Assembly: GCF_024139115.2 (NCBI RefSeq)
Contig: NC_085140.1
Location: 30,615,806-30,679,805 of the forward strand
DNA length: 64,000 nucleotides
Reading direction: 5' to 3'
Source of the DNA: Armigeres subalbatus
Lineage: Eukaryota; Arthropoda; Insecta; Diptera; Culicidae
The notes beneath the pieces were generated by a model. It was not told where the DNA came from. It saw nothing but the letters and a program-made list of their open reading frames with translations, and searched no databases. The position numbers were made by a program, and so were the translations under genes. Position 1 is the first letter of the stretch. Every line of letters starts with the position of its first letter. Shown in pieces: positions 45,478 to 56,057 of the stretch.

Positions 45478-46890
45478 CCCCTTTTGATTTGGACGAAATT
45501 TTGTCTAGAGATAGGTAATTATTTCAAGCTAGACATTTTGAAGGAATAAAAGATGTTTTCTGCTCTATATTTATGTGACTTTAAATACGTGAATATTTTA
45601 TATGGGGATGGAAGATGTAACTTATGATAAGGTTTGGAATAACAGATGCAGAACTAAAATTTTCTCACAATGCAGAAACACTTATCAAACCATGCGTCTC
45701 CACTAAATGTCATGTTAAGAAAATTGACGAGCGTTTTTTTTTGCTAAGAACAGTACTACAATCCCGGCAATCAAATATTACCACAACTATGAAATTCGAA
45801 ATTCGCTACCAACATTGCCTTGAAGGGCCTGCCTTCTCAATTCTGATACTACATCGTATCAGTGTGATAAAACAATAATATCATTGTGAATATCTGAAAG
45901 CTTTTCTTTACTTATCAATTGCATAAAGGAATAAAAATGTCCCATTAAAAAATAAAATTGCCAATAAAGAAATCAGGATGAGCGTAATAAATAAATATAA
46001 AATTTCCCCAAATTATACAAAATTTTCATAGGCTATATGCCTATTTTTCCGGGAAACCAAAGAAATATTAGTAATTTTAAACGTTAAATTTCAATTCTTA
46101 AAGATAGTTGTTCTGTAAAGGAATCCGAAAATTTTCAATTAAAAAAATACAAGCTACTCATAGATCAATATTAGCAAAAAAGTAACAATTTTTTCACTAA
46201 ATAGGAAGAGATACCCCTGCACCGGACGCCTCTCAATCACGCTTGTCAAGACACCTGTCAAAACAAACACTTCTTGAAGTTTTTCCAACGTTTTATGTAA
46301 CACAAAGAGAAACTATTTGAAAATCCTTTTCCTGTATTGAATTTCTGATCCCCATATTTTAAGTTTTTTTAAATCGAAAATTGGAAAATATTTCCAAAAT
46401 TTCACTGTTTCAGCTCATTTAAGAAGGTCAACAGTTTAGGTCCAGTTCCTATCAGATCCATTCTGATTACGTAGAAAAATCATATTTTCAACAACATTCA
46501 TGATTTGTTGGATATCTTATGTAAATAAAGTCTGAGATCAATTTTGGTATCAGAGCAGCTACCCCACATATCCGGAAAGTGACATTTTTCAAGTGAGAAA
46601 ACCATACAAGAAAACAGTAGAATGAAAAATGAAAATTACATTGAAAGAGGTTAGCGGTTTATCTGGTGAGCCCAATTATCCCTACTAACACGTTTTAACA
46701 GAGGCTCCGAGCTCTTCGCAAGTACAACATATTATTACCCTGAAAAATTTATTTACTAAAGTAATAGGGATTCGAGCATATTTGAACATAACAAAATAGT
46801 GTCCGATTTGAGGGCATGCTTTTATAAACCGTAACATTTCGCACCAAAATTTTTAATCAAAATACATTTTCAAGAAAATTATTTAGTTTT
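45478..46890. other. Unassigned AT-rich region with a repeat shared with 54.9 kb
   Basis: 45930-46030 (CCATTAAAAAATAAAATTGC, CAATAAAGAAATCAGG, ATAAATATAAAATTTCC) is similar to 54945-55020 in the same orientation. No gene seen. Confidence 0.45.
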
Positions 46891-46968
46891 TTTTTAGTGG
46901 AATGTTTTCACTGCCATAAGACGAGCTTAGCACAATTCCATTTAATTCCACTACTACGTATTACTTTT

Positions 46969-47013
46969 ACATATACGTATTTCGACCTCAACTGTAAGGT
47001 CGTCTTCAGTGTC
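46969..47013 (-). ncRNA. Hammerhead-ribozyme-like motif, copy 2
   Basis: Minus strand: GACA, CTGAAGA, C, GACC, loop TTACAGTTGA, GGTC, GAA, ATAC, GTAT, A, TGT. Helix II is a perfect GACC/GGUC, helix III is again the loopless AUAC/GUAU, and helix I is short (ACA/UGU). The extra C before helix II is shared with copy 1. Confidence 0.45.
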
Positions 47014-48043
47014 TCGAGTCAAGTGTAACCATTGGTCCCAATTTTGTAGCTTGGCTCCTCCACAAGCATCCCCATGTCTCGTTGTCTCTCCAACACCCAG
47101 TCCGTCCCTAGTAAAAGTAGTAGGACAGCCTTACTGGGGGCGATCGCAGCTGTCCGAATTAAATAGATTCGGCACTACCGTGGAAGACATACAGCCCTCG
47201 TTTCAGTCATGCCCACCCTCACTGTACTTTCCGCTCGGAGTTCGGAGGTAAGTCAAGGTGAATCCGGGACTGAAATCGATCCGCAACCGCCAATCCAAGC
47301 CGCCATCGCGCCTTCCTGTTCGTAGATTCTCACACCTCGATATACATCGCTGGGGGCACCGCCGTCACCATCCGCCATCGAGCCAATTAAGGTCGCAGAC
47401 CTACATACCCCGACGAAAAGGCAACCACCCACTTAAATTCCCGGCCACCATCACGCGGATTGGATCGTAGCCGCGCGGTCCGAGACGGTCCGAAGCACTC
47501 CCGGTACCCCATCGGAAACATCCAAGCCTGAAAGTCGCATGATGGCGCCGGCTCGTGACCTGAAATCCTCGTCATCGTCAACGTCATCGCCGCCACCAAT
47601 GCTAGCCAACGAGATCATCGCCGCCGATCACCATCTGTAGTAAAAAGCGCAAGTACACCATTGAAAATGCCCAAGGGGCGAATAAATTATTAATGTTAAG
47701 ATGAAAACTGGTGATCAGGTTATTCAAGAGCTGCAGTACCTCATTGCATATGCATTGCTTGTTCCGCTTCCGTACCTAAAAGGGGTATTTAAGCCTTGAT
47801 CTTGGTAGTCCACTTTGAGAAGATACCTTTTCCTCGGTTTTAGTCCACCTTGGTCAAGAGAACCGGCTGGCTTCCACTTCTCCGCAAGGTTTTTCAGCTT
47901 TCATTGCTCCTGCTAAAGGTAAGTGAAGAGTGGGGCAATGGGTAAAACAGTGCTATACAATTAAACGATCCAGTGCTCGACAATTTCCCACCCATAACTC
48001 CTTCTGAGCAGCCGAGAGGCTTACACAAGTCGAGTCAAGTACG

Positions 48044-48086
48044 AGACACTGAAGACGCCCTTACAGTTGAGGTCGAAATACGTATA
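48044..48086 (+). ncRNA. Hammerhead-ribozyme-like motif, copy 3, interrupted
   Basis: Plus strand: GACA, CTGAAGA, C, GCCC, loop TTACAGTTGA, GGTC, GAA, ATAC, GTAT, A. Helix II has one mismatch (GCCC/GGUC). The strand that would close helix I lies beyond the 487-bp MITE inserted immediately after, so this copy is broken. Confidence 0.4.
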
Positions 48087-48573
48087 GGCTAGATGTACCA
48101 GTTGTGGCTATAGCACCAGTTGTCGCACTAGTGCTTTATTTGCCAAATGGTCAATCAAATCACTGCAAACCAAGTTCATATCGATAAAGCATATTTATAT
48201 GATACGATAAAACCTTTGATCTCCTCCAAAACAAGCAAAGCATAATTGTAAAAATTGATTTTGCTTAATTTTTGACGTCCTTTGCACCAGTTGTCGCACT
48301 AGTGGTCCCTATTTGGCCAGTCCCATAAGAAAACAATGGGATTTGCCAAATAAGGAACCAAAATTAAGAATAGTGCCACAACTGGTGCATGCGTTCCTAT
48401 TATGGATTAATCAATTTTGATGATTATAACAAATTTTATTGTGGTTTTCACAGCTGTTCTAAGGAGCAGGAAGTAAAACCTTTCGCTTGATATATAAAGT
48501 CCACCCACATGCCTTTTACTTATTTTTAAAAAATAGTTGTTCTTATGTATGGCGACAGTTGGTACACCCACCC
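48087..48573. mobile_element. 487-bp MITE with TA target duplication
   Basis: Ends GGCTAGATGTACCAGTTGT and, on the other strand, GGGTGGGTGTACCAACTGT (14 of 19 matching), flanked by TA on each side. Removing the element and one TA restores TACGTATATGTAAAAG, exactly the sequence in the intact left arm at 46964-46979 (complement). The interior repeats CACCAGTTGTCGCACTAGTG. No coding capacity. Confidence 0.9.
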
Positions 48574-48817
48574 TATGTAAAAGTAATACGAAGTGGTGGA
48601 ATTGAATAGAATTGTGCTAAACTCGTCTTATGACAGCAAAATACATTGTCAAAAAACATGATCAAATGCCCAAATATGGCTGGTAATATGGCAGAAATTT
48701 AAAAAACTTTCCAGAAAAAAAATCTATACATATAAAGAGCAATAAAAAACAAATTATAAAATTATCATCATTACAAAATATAAAAAAATCAATAAAATTT
48801 GATTAAATTTTCTATGA

Positions 48818-49290
48818 AATGAATGAAATGAATGAAATGAATGAAATGAATGAAATGAATGAAATGAATGAAATGAATGAAATGAATGAAATGAATGAAA
48901 TGAATGAAATGAATGAAATGAATGAAATGAATGAAATGAATGAAATGAATGAAATGAATGAAATGAATGAAATGAATGAAATGAATGAAATGAATGAAAT
49001 GAATGAAATGAATGAAATGAATGAAATGAATGAAATGAATGAAATGAATGAAATGAATGAAATGAATGAAATGAATGAAATGAATGAAATGAATGAAATG
49101 AATGAAATTAATGAAATTAATGAATTTAATGAAATTAATGAAATTAATGAATTTAATGAATTTAATGAATTTAATGAATTTAATGAATTTAATGAATTAA
49201 ATGAATTAAATGAATTTAATGAATTTAATGAATTTAATGAATTAAATGAATTTAATGAATTAAATGAAATGAATGAAATTAATTAAAATA
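48818..49290 (+). repeat. 9-bp microsatellite ATGAATGAA
   Basis: A perfect (ATGAATGAA)n run from about 48818 to 49105, then variants with ATTAATGAA and TTTAATGAA to about 49285. The unit is a multiple of three without stops, which produces a repetitive open frame. No coding role inferred. Confidence 0.95.
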
Positions 49291-49314
49291 ATGAAATGAA
49301 TAAAATGAATTGGC

Positions 49315-49650
49315 CTATCAATTTTTTGTCCTTTTGACCTATAATCCTTTCGACCTTTTGTCCTAAAACCTTTTGCCATTTGAACCTTTGTCCTTTCGAC
49401 CTTTTGTCATTTCGATCTTTTGTCCTTTCGAACTTTTGTCCTTTCGACATTTTGTCATTCGACCTTTTAACCCCCGACCATTCAACACAGGTTCCAACCT
49501 TCAATTTTAATCAATTTTGTAATTTTAACCTTTTGTCTCTTCGACCTTTTGTTTTTTCAACCTTTTATCCATTCGACCTTTTGTCCCTTCGACCTTTTAT
49601 ATTTCAATCTTTTGTCCCTTCGACCTTTTGGCCCTCGACCCTTTGACACA
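49315..49650 (+). repeat. CCTTTCGACCTTTTGT minisatellite
   Basis: Degenerate ~17-bp repeats of TTTTGTCCTTTCGACC. The array is flanked on both sides by the same ATGAATGAA-like microsatellite (48818-49290 and 49655-49727). Confidence 0.9.
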
Positions 49651-49654
49651 GATT

Positions 49655-49727
49655 CATGAAATGAATGGAATTAATGGAATTAATAGAATTAATGGAATGA
49701 ATGCAATGAATGCAATGAATGAAATGA
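49655..49727 (+). repeat. ATGAATGAA-like microsatellite, right remnant
   Basis: GAATTAATG and GAATGAATG units continuing the 48818-49290 repeat after the CCTTTCGACC block. Confidence 0.8.
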
Positions 49728-50285
49728 AATTCTTTTGAGGAAATTTTCGAATTGCTTATTTTTTTTATGCAGATTCTAGATTTTTTTAGGAAAATTTTCA
49801 AAGATCAAAATTGCTGATACCACTTTGAAATTTTTTCTTAGGTTTATAGAAATTTTATCTTATTCAGAGAAGCGGTTATGAAACTAGGATATATTTACTT
49901 TTGGGGGTACCTTCACAGGTCCCAAGGGGTTCCTCGGTCAAAAATGCGAAATGGCGGATGTATTTTAATTCAAGTCAAAACGTATTGATAAATAAAACGT
50001 CGAATCAACAAATTTTAAAAATCTTCAAAGCAATCTATCTGATCGAAACAAAATGTTGAATAATATGTTACGATTACGCTTTCAAACTAAAATCTGGAGT
50101 CTGAAGCTCCGGCAGCCTTCATTTAAGAGGCATGAGTCAAAGTCACGACAGTAGATCTTTTGTTACTTATGTTGGACAATCGACTTTAGTTTCAGCATTG
50201 TACAAACATCATTACGTTAGATTTTGGCTTTCGGAAATGGGAGTAGATCAACATGTGATGTATTTGATGTTCACTACATGCTTAA
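49728..50285. other. Unassigned AT-rich sequence
   Basis: No gene or repeat recognised. Confidence 0.4.
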
Positions 50286-50640
50286 ATGTATAATCACCTG
50301 ACGGCTTTTTACGAAAAGCTCAGTTGCTTCTTTCTACGCTTCTCGGAAGCCTTCTTCCAAGCAGCTCGGAAGCTTCCTCTCAAGAGTCTCGTAATCCTCC
50401 TTTCAAGAGGATTGGAAGCCTCCTATCAAGAGATTCGAAAGCCTCTTTTCAAGAAGCTTGGAAACCTTTTTCAGAAGGGCCATAAGGCTTCTTTTTAGAG
50501 CCTCTATTGAAGAGGCTCGGAATCCTCGTCTGAGAAAACTCGAAAGGCCTACTTCAAAAGGATCGTAAGGCATCTTTCAAGAAGCTCGGAAGCCTCCTTT
50601 AAAAAAGTTTGGAAGCTTTTTTTTCAAGAAACGGATTTCG
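50286..50640 (-). repeat. Degenerate relic of the 23-bp satellite
   Basis: About 15 diverged units of the 23-bp satellite in the opposite orientation (TTTCAAGAGGATTGGAAGCC, TTTCAAGAAGCTCGGAAGCC, TTCTCGGAAGCCTTC). Roughly 25 kb from the main arrays. Confidence 0.8.
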
Positions 50641-50825
50641 ATTTTTCAGTAATGCTTTTTATCTTCAAATATTCTTTGTTACGAAGATGCTTCAATAAAA
50701 GCAGATATCTGTTTCGTGTCCATAAATACTGATTTACGCGATAAATAACATATTCTCGATTTATTCTCTACCCGGACCACTGTACAGATGGGGTTGATGA
50801 ACGAGGCATAGCGTTGACAACAGCG

Positions 50826-51173
50826 ATGTCCGTCAAGTTGGTTGCTCTATTTTTTACCACGCAATGGATTGCGCCGTACATGGCATTATTTTATGAAATA
50901 ATGGCCCCGTTACTCGTTACATTCTACGAGTATACAGTCGACCCTTCATATGTCGATATTGAAAGGATAATCTATACAATGTGTGACACAAATTCCTTTC
51001 AAAGCATTTTGCAACCACCACAGACAATCGAACGAGAATATATTCCTCACATCAGTTCAATCAAAGGTAATTGCCTATTTCCGGGGATTAAACCACCCGA
51101 CTTGGACGTTAATTTACAATGTTATGGAAACTCATATGTGAATATGTACGTTATGTGGAAGATATTGATTTGA
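50826..51173 (+). CDS. Hypothetical short open frame, possibly an exon
   Basis: From ATG at 50826 the frame gives ~115 residues. A hydrophobic N-terminus (VKLVALFFTTQWIAPYMALF, then IMAPLLVTFY) could be a signal or membrane segment, followed by a polar region with ten or so charged residues. The first ~80 codons are unrelated to any repeat in this window. The last 38 codons (from SSIKGNCLFPG) lie in a unit duplicated at 51556, where the frame is also open to the same TGA. A possible splice donor AAAG/GTAATT lies at 51065-51066, so the coding part might end there. I do not recognise the protein. Confidence 0.25.
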   Translation: MSVKLVALFFTTQWIAPYMALFYEIMAPLLVTFYEYTVDPSYVDIERIIYTMCDTNSFQSILQPPQTIEREYIPHISSIKGNCLFPGIKPPDLDVNLQCYGNSYVNMYVMWKILI

Positions 51174-51197
51174 AAAATGTATTGGAGGTAACCACTT

Positions 51198-51272
51198 TCC
51201 CTTCGATGGGACTCGAACCCATGACCCTACAGTACGCTAGACTGGTGCTTTAACCAACTAAGCTACGAAGGA
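51198..51272 (-). tRNA. tRNA-Ala(AGC)-like sequence, probably SINE-derived, copy 1
   Basis: The minus strand folds into a full cloverleaf: acceptor TCCTTCG/CGAAGGG (one G-T), D stem GCTT/AAGC, anticodon stem CAGT/ACTG with loop CTAGCGT (anticodon position AGC), T arm ATGGG-TTCGAGT-CCCAT. Box A (TAGCTTAGTTGG) and box B (GGTTCGAGTCC) are intact. The body is unlike ordinary tRNA-Ala, with no G3-T70 pair, and non-tRNA sequence continues 3' (AAGTGGTTACCTCC) in both copies, so a SINE head is more likely than a working tRNA. Confidence 0.5.
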
Positions 51273-51698
51273 CCTCCGTCGGCCTTCGCAACCTAGCAAC
51301 TACTGTACGAGCTCGAGATTCCCAAATTGGTGGCATAGTCAAGTCACCCGCAATCCATTTATCAAGCCAATCCTTCCCCACGTGTCTCGTACACGTCCAC
51401 ATGAGAGGAGCGGGAGTATTTAGAATGTCGGGCGGTTATACACATGCTTCAGCAGCAACGGGACTGATCAAGTGAGGGTGGGTAAGCTATTTGCCAGTCG
51501 GTCGTCAAGCTCAGACCCGACCGCATTGCGTGCAAGAGCACGCAACTCAGGTTCAGTTCAATCAAAGTTAATTGCCTATTTCCGGGGGTTAAACCACCCG
51601 ACTTGGACGTTAATTTACAATGTTATGGAAACTCATATGTGAATATGTACGTTATGTGGAAGATATTGATTTGAAAAATGTATTGGAGGTAACCACTT

Positions 51699-51773
51699 TC
51701 CCTTCGATGGGACTCGAACCCATGACCCTACAGTACGCTAGACTGGTGCTTTAACCAACTAAGCTACGAAGGA
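51699..51773 (-). tRNA. tRNA-Ala(AGC)-like sequence, copy 2
   Basis: Identical in all stems and loops to the copy at 51198-51272, within the second unit of the tandem duplication. The same caution applies: probably SINE-derived. Confidence 0.5.
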
Positions 51774-52110
51774 CCTCCGTCGGCCTTCGCAACCTAGCGG
51801 CTACTGAACGAGCTCGAGATTCCCAAATTGGACGCATAGTCAAATCACTCGCAATCCATTTATCAAGCCAATCTTCCACATGTGTATTGTACACGTCCAC
51901 ATTAGAGGAGCGTGAGTATTTAGAATGTCTGGCGGCTATACACATTCTTCATCAGCAACGGTACTGATCAAGTGAGGTTGTGTAAGCTATTTGCCAGTCG
52001 GTCGTCAAGCTCAGACCCGACCGCATTGCGTAGGCAAGAGCACGCAACTCAACTTCAGTTCAACCACAGGTAATTGCCTATTTCGAGTTAAACCACCCGA
52101 CTTGGGTCAA

Positions 52111-53925
52111 GTCCAGTCAAGTCAGGTGGTTTAATCTGAAACCCGTGAACGATAAACAGTGCTAGACTCCTGAATGAACTGGTAAGCGATAGCGATGCGT
52201 CAGTATATCCCGTGCAACAGTAAAACCAATGTGAATCATCGCAATCGATAGAACGTGTGATTGAACGAATAATTTCCTCACATATTGGCCACTTCCTATT
52301 GAAATTTTTGCTTTATTCTTTGCCATTGAGATTTTCAGCGTAGCGACCCGATTAAGAGTCTACTGTTAAGCTGTAGTAGTTTACTTCGCGTATTTTTTTT
52401 CGCTTTGCGTTGGTTAACCTATCGTAACCATAATCAGAGCATGTTATTTCCGTTCGCATCACGCGCCATGTTGAACGCTGGCGCTGGTGTTGCACGAGCC
52501 GACGACAATAACCAAACGCGCCAGACTGGTCATTGTGCATTACCATTTTGGAGCGCCCACTTTTGGGCCCCACCAAGTAAGAACCGTCCGAGGCCTACAG
52601 AGTTTGAAGAGTGGGGTGGTATCATGAACAGCTCATTAGCAACGGTTTGTCTGTGTAAACATGTTGTCCAGACAGGAGCGGAAATGTAATTCGCGCTGAT
52701 TAGTGTCAAGGTGGTGACGTGGTTGTAGGTACGTTGTCTGCTGAACGAGTGCAAGTATGCATGACGCGGGATGAATATTCCAGAAATGAATTGTACAAAT
52801 TTATTTGCTTCGTTGCTTCTGTAATTGCATTGGATTACTGTTCATGAGCTCAAGCCAACTGATAAAGAAAATGTTTTATTCTCCAAGAAAACGAACAAAA
52901 CGGAGTCTTGGAACCCTCCCAATTAATATTTTACCAAGGCAAATATCAAGACAATAATTCTGAATTAAGATTTATGTTAATTAAGAAAAGCGATGTTCTT
53001 AGTTTATTCTTGAGATACTGAAATTATATCCAGAAAAGGAAAATTTGACAATCCTCATAATTTATTCAGCCTTATAATGTGGCAACTACTGATGAGTACT
53101 AACTGTATCCAATCCAGCCAATACTAAACTCAATAATGCAGTTGAAATTAAATCGATACATTATAAACAGTGTTTCGATTTTCAAATGCTCAATAATTAA
53201 CCAAAATTCGAAAAGACAGAACTCATCAAACCAACTGAATGTTTTAATTACCTTCCTACGCAGTGATCCGCCAACCTCGTACCTTCCGTGTTGTGAATAA
53301 TGATAGTGCAATGGTAGACACTTGACACCCACAAAAAAACAACAAATTTTCCCAATATAATTCTAGTGCACACACACACACACTCCACAGCCATCCAGCG
53401 AACTTTGATACGAAGAGACGCATTAAATTGAAATCACCCAGCTTGGAAATTAATTAAAATCCGCTGCTACGCCTACCCGTGTTGTCTCTCGAGGCGGGAG
53501 AGAAGTTCACATTGTGGGGGAACGGAAGTTTGAAACGGTTTCCCCAAACTGTCGCAGATTCTGCGGGACATCAAACACGAACCGACGAACGAACGTGTGG
53601 GACCGTTTGTGTAAATTTATACGACATAGGGATCGCAATTTGTTGCAGTTGAATAAATAAATGGCTCCCGGGAACGATTGTAGCGCCCCGATTTCAGAAG
53701 TAGACTTTTACCGAGTACGTTGTGGGTTTTTAAACGGGAACCAATTAAGAATTTAAGTTCTAATCTGTAACACTTCTTCGAAGCGTTAGTTGATACCAGT
53801 TGAGTTTCTACGAAAAATTAATCAGTTTCCAGGGATTTTATTTCGGAAATTCTACGGAAAGTTTCTCCAAATTCTTAAGGAAAGTCTTCTGTTCATCCAC
53901 GAAAAATTCTTCTGAATTTTCGTGA
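52111..53925. other. Unassigned, possibly single-copy region
   Basis: No gene recognised. A short CA run lies at 53371-53384. Frames at 52405-52689 and 52530-52754 overlap on opposite strands with no known domain. Confidence 0.4.
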
Positions 53926-53929
53926 AGTT

Positions 53930-54020
53930 TTTTGGCCGAATGTCATTTGCCCGAAAGAATCCTTCGTTCGAAAGGGTATGTTAGCCGATCGCTATTTGGC
54001 CGAATGCCATTTGGACAAAT
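53930..54020 (+). repeat. GGCCGAA-type minisatellite, locus 2
   Basis: TTGGCCGAATGTCATTTGCC, CGAAAGGGTATGTTAGCCG and TTTGGCCGAATGCCATTTGG, related to 6530-6690 and again followed by GTGAGAAG repeats. Confidence 0.75.
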
Positions 54021-54044
54021 AGTTGAAATTTATTTCCTTACGTG

Positions 54045-54600
54045 TGAAGTAGTAAATGAGACACAGAAATAAAAAGTAAGATGTGAAATGTTCGAAGTGA
54101 GAAGTGAAAAATGAGAAATGAGTAGTGAATAGTGAGAAGTGAAATATGAGTCTGAAGAAATGAGGAGTGAGAAATACGTAAATAGTGAGTTCTGAAAAGT
54201 GAGCAGTGAAGAGTAAGAAATAAATAATCGAGAAGCGAGTGGTGAGAAGTGAGATAGAAAGAGAAAAGAAGAATTAAGAAAGAAGAAGGAAGAAATAAGA
54301 AGCAAGAAGAGTGAAGGAAAGAGGAAGATGGACGAAGGGAGAAAAAAGAAGAAGAAAGGATGAGGAAAAAACAGATAGATGGAATACGGAATAAGCCACA
54401 AGAAAAAAAGAAGACAGGAAAAGTAAGAATAAAGAAGGGTAAAGCTGTAAAAGAGGTAAGGTAGCAGAAAGAAGAAAGAAACCCGAAGAAAAAAAAGTAA
54501 GAGGAAGAAGGTTGAAGCAAGGCATAAAGATTAAATTCTCACTTTTCAGTTTCTATTTCTCACTTTTCACTCATTTATTACTTCCGGTCTTCTCAATCAA
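54045..54600 (+). repeat. GTGAGAAG repeats and ~290-bp polypurine block
   Basis: 54045-54250 is GTGAGAAGTGAAAAATGAG-like. 54240-54530 is almost pure purine on the plus strand (AAAGAAGAAGGAAGAAATAA, GAAAGAAGAAAGAAACCC). 54537-54590 returns in the opposite sense (TCTCACTTTTCAG, TCTCACTTTTCACTC). The long minus-strand frames here are a by-product of the pyrimidine-rich strand. Confidence 0.85.
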
Positions 54601-54604
54601 ATAT

Positions 54605-55580
54605 TGCAATTGAATAGGTATATTTGTAAACATTCCACCAAAAGCTCTACATAACTGTCTATATTCTATTTATTTTATTTATAGACCTTTTACCCAATCA
54701 AACACTACTTAGCTTTCGATTCGTGTAAACACCAACCTACTCGGGGCATGGCATCCACCAAATCACATTGCACCATCCAAGCCAAAACTTTAATTGTGTA
54801 CACAATTTATAGTTTTCAGCGGTTTAGCCACCACACGGTACAAACATTCCAGTTTTCGGTGCTATGGGCACGCTATGAGCAGCGCCGATACCTGCACGAC
54901 TGAAATAAAAACTCCCCTTGAAAAATTCAAAATTTTCCATTAAATTAGGGAAATTGCCAATACAGAAATCAAGGTATATATAAGCAATAAATAATTATAA
55001 AATTGACATAATTAATACAACTTGTCCATAAACAATTAAGAATGTTCCTCAAAACAGAAATACATAAGCACTTTCAAATACAAAAAAAAATGCAATTATG
55101 AAAAAAGAATTTTCCATAAAGAAATCAAAATGTGCCATTAAAAACAAAATACAAAATATATATTATTATATAAATTTATCAATTTATTTATCAATATTAG
55201 CAAATAAATGTCTACAAAATAGATATTTTTTTCACAAAACATAAAAAACTTTCCACAAATTAATGTAAAGCAAAAATAAGAAAATTTCCACAAAAAACAA
55301 CAGAAAAGAAGTAAAATTGTTGAAATTTTCCATGAACGGAAAAAATGCTTAGTTTTATTGCTTTCTTATATTTTCCTAAGATATTTTCATATTTTTTTAT
55401 TGCTCCTTAGTGATTTTTTTGTGGAAAAGAAATTGGGGTAAATTATGCAGTTGTTTATTGCTATTTTGCTATTTCATTTATGGAAATTTTGTATTTTCCA
55501 AAAGGAATATTTGATTTCTTTATTCATAACTGCTCATAACTGTCCGGAGTCTTCTCGAAGCTTACAAAATCCATGAGTAC
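54605..55580. other. AT-rich unassigned region
   Basis: 54930-55270 resembles 45930-46200 (GGAAATTGCCAATA, AGAAATCAAGG, AATAAATAATTATAAAATT). Multiple TTTTCCATAAAG-like motifs. No gene. Confidence 0.45.
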
Positions 55581-55583
55581 TGC

Positions 55584-56035
55584 TCAGGTAGAGTGGTTTT
55601 CTTGGACACTCTTGAGCAGATTTACTCCGTTCACTCTGGCACTAAGGTCATTCCTTGGTATGGATTGAAGTTTCAGAGGTGTTACCTTTGTTTTGGCCGC
55701 TATTAGAGTAAACCTTTGAACACCATTGTCGACAATCTGGAAATAAACCACAGCATAGTATTTCAACAAACTAGCATCTACGAAGATATGGTGCTCCAGG
55801 GTACACCTCGGTATTTGCACTTCCGACAGATTTGGAATCAATTTCACCCAACGCTGCCAGGCCCCATAATCTTCTTCCGCAATAGGACTGACCCATTGAA
55901 TTCTACATCTCCACACGCCTGGATTAATATTTTCCCGTGCACGTTGTAGATGGCTATGACAATCTCAATGATTCCCCAGTGGATCAAAATGGCTTCGTTG
56001 GGAGTCCCAAGACATACCAAGGACACGTTCTGCAA
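55584..56035 (-). pseudogene. BEL/Pao LTR-retrotransposon pol fragment (RT end to RNase H)
   Basis: Minus strand. The N-terminal piece in one frame has HGKILIQACG. After a -1/+1 shift near 55915 another frame gives YGAWQRWVKLIPNLSEVQIP, HIFVDASLLKYYAVVYF, LIAAKTKVTPLK, SIPRNDLSARV and LLKSVQENHS. This is the BEL/Pao junction of RT and RNase H, where FVDAS carries the first RNase H aspartate. The normal IPRLEL motif reads IPRNDL, losing the usual glutamate context. No LTRs, protease or integrase are nearby. The fragment ends at the 10/11-bp minisatellite. Confidence 0.8.
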
Positions 56036-56057
56036 CAGTAGACTTCTTCACTAAAAA

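Larger units (their letters stand above)
46894..48645. mobile_element. Element with long inverted arms carrying hammerhead-like motifs
   Basis: The left arm (46900-47030) and right arm (48035-48086 plus 48574-48640) are inverted copies sharing ATAAGACGAG, GCACAATTC, ATTACTTTTACATA and TACGTATTTCGACCTC. Each arm has a hammerhead-like motif pointing outward. The right arm is split by the 48087-48573 MITE. The ~1-kb middle has short unrecognised frames (47009-47470) and a promoter-like GGGGTATTTAAGCC near 47783. Penelope-like elements are known to carry hammerhead motifs and direct or inverted terminal repeats, so a non-autonomous relative is possible. No RT is present. Confidence 0.6.
51054..52110. 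repeat. ~502-bp tandem duplication, about 2.1 copies
   Basis: Units start near 51054, 51556 and 52057 at TCAGTTCAATCAAAGGTAAT. Each of the two full units contains TAAACCACCCGACTTGG, a tRNA-like block on the minus strand, CATTTATCAAGCCAATC and GACCCGACCGCATTGCG. The third unit is cut after about 50 bp and becomes GTCAAGTCAGGTGGTTTAA, an inverted match to its own TAAACCACCCGACTTGG. Confidence 0.9.

Noticed and set aside
48819..49286. MNEMNE-type 155-residue frame
   Set aside because: Translation of the 9-bp ATGAATGAA microsatellite.
54030..54525. Leucine/serine/phenylalanine-rich minus-strand frames resembling membrane proteins
   Set aside because: They come from the pyrimidine strand of a polypurine tract, which encodes S, F, L and P by composition.
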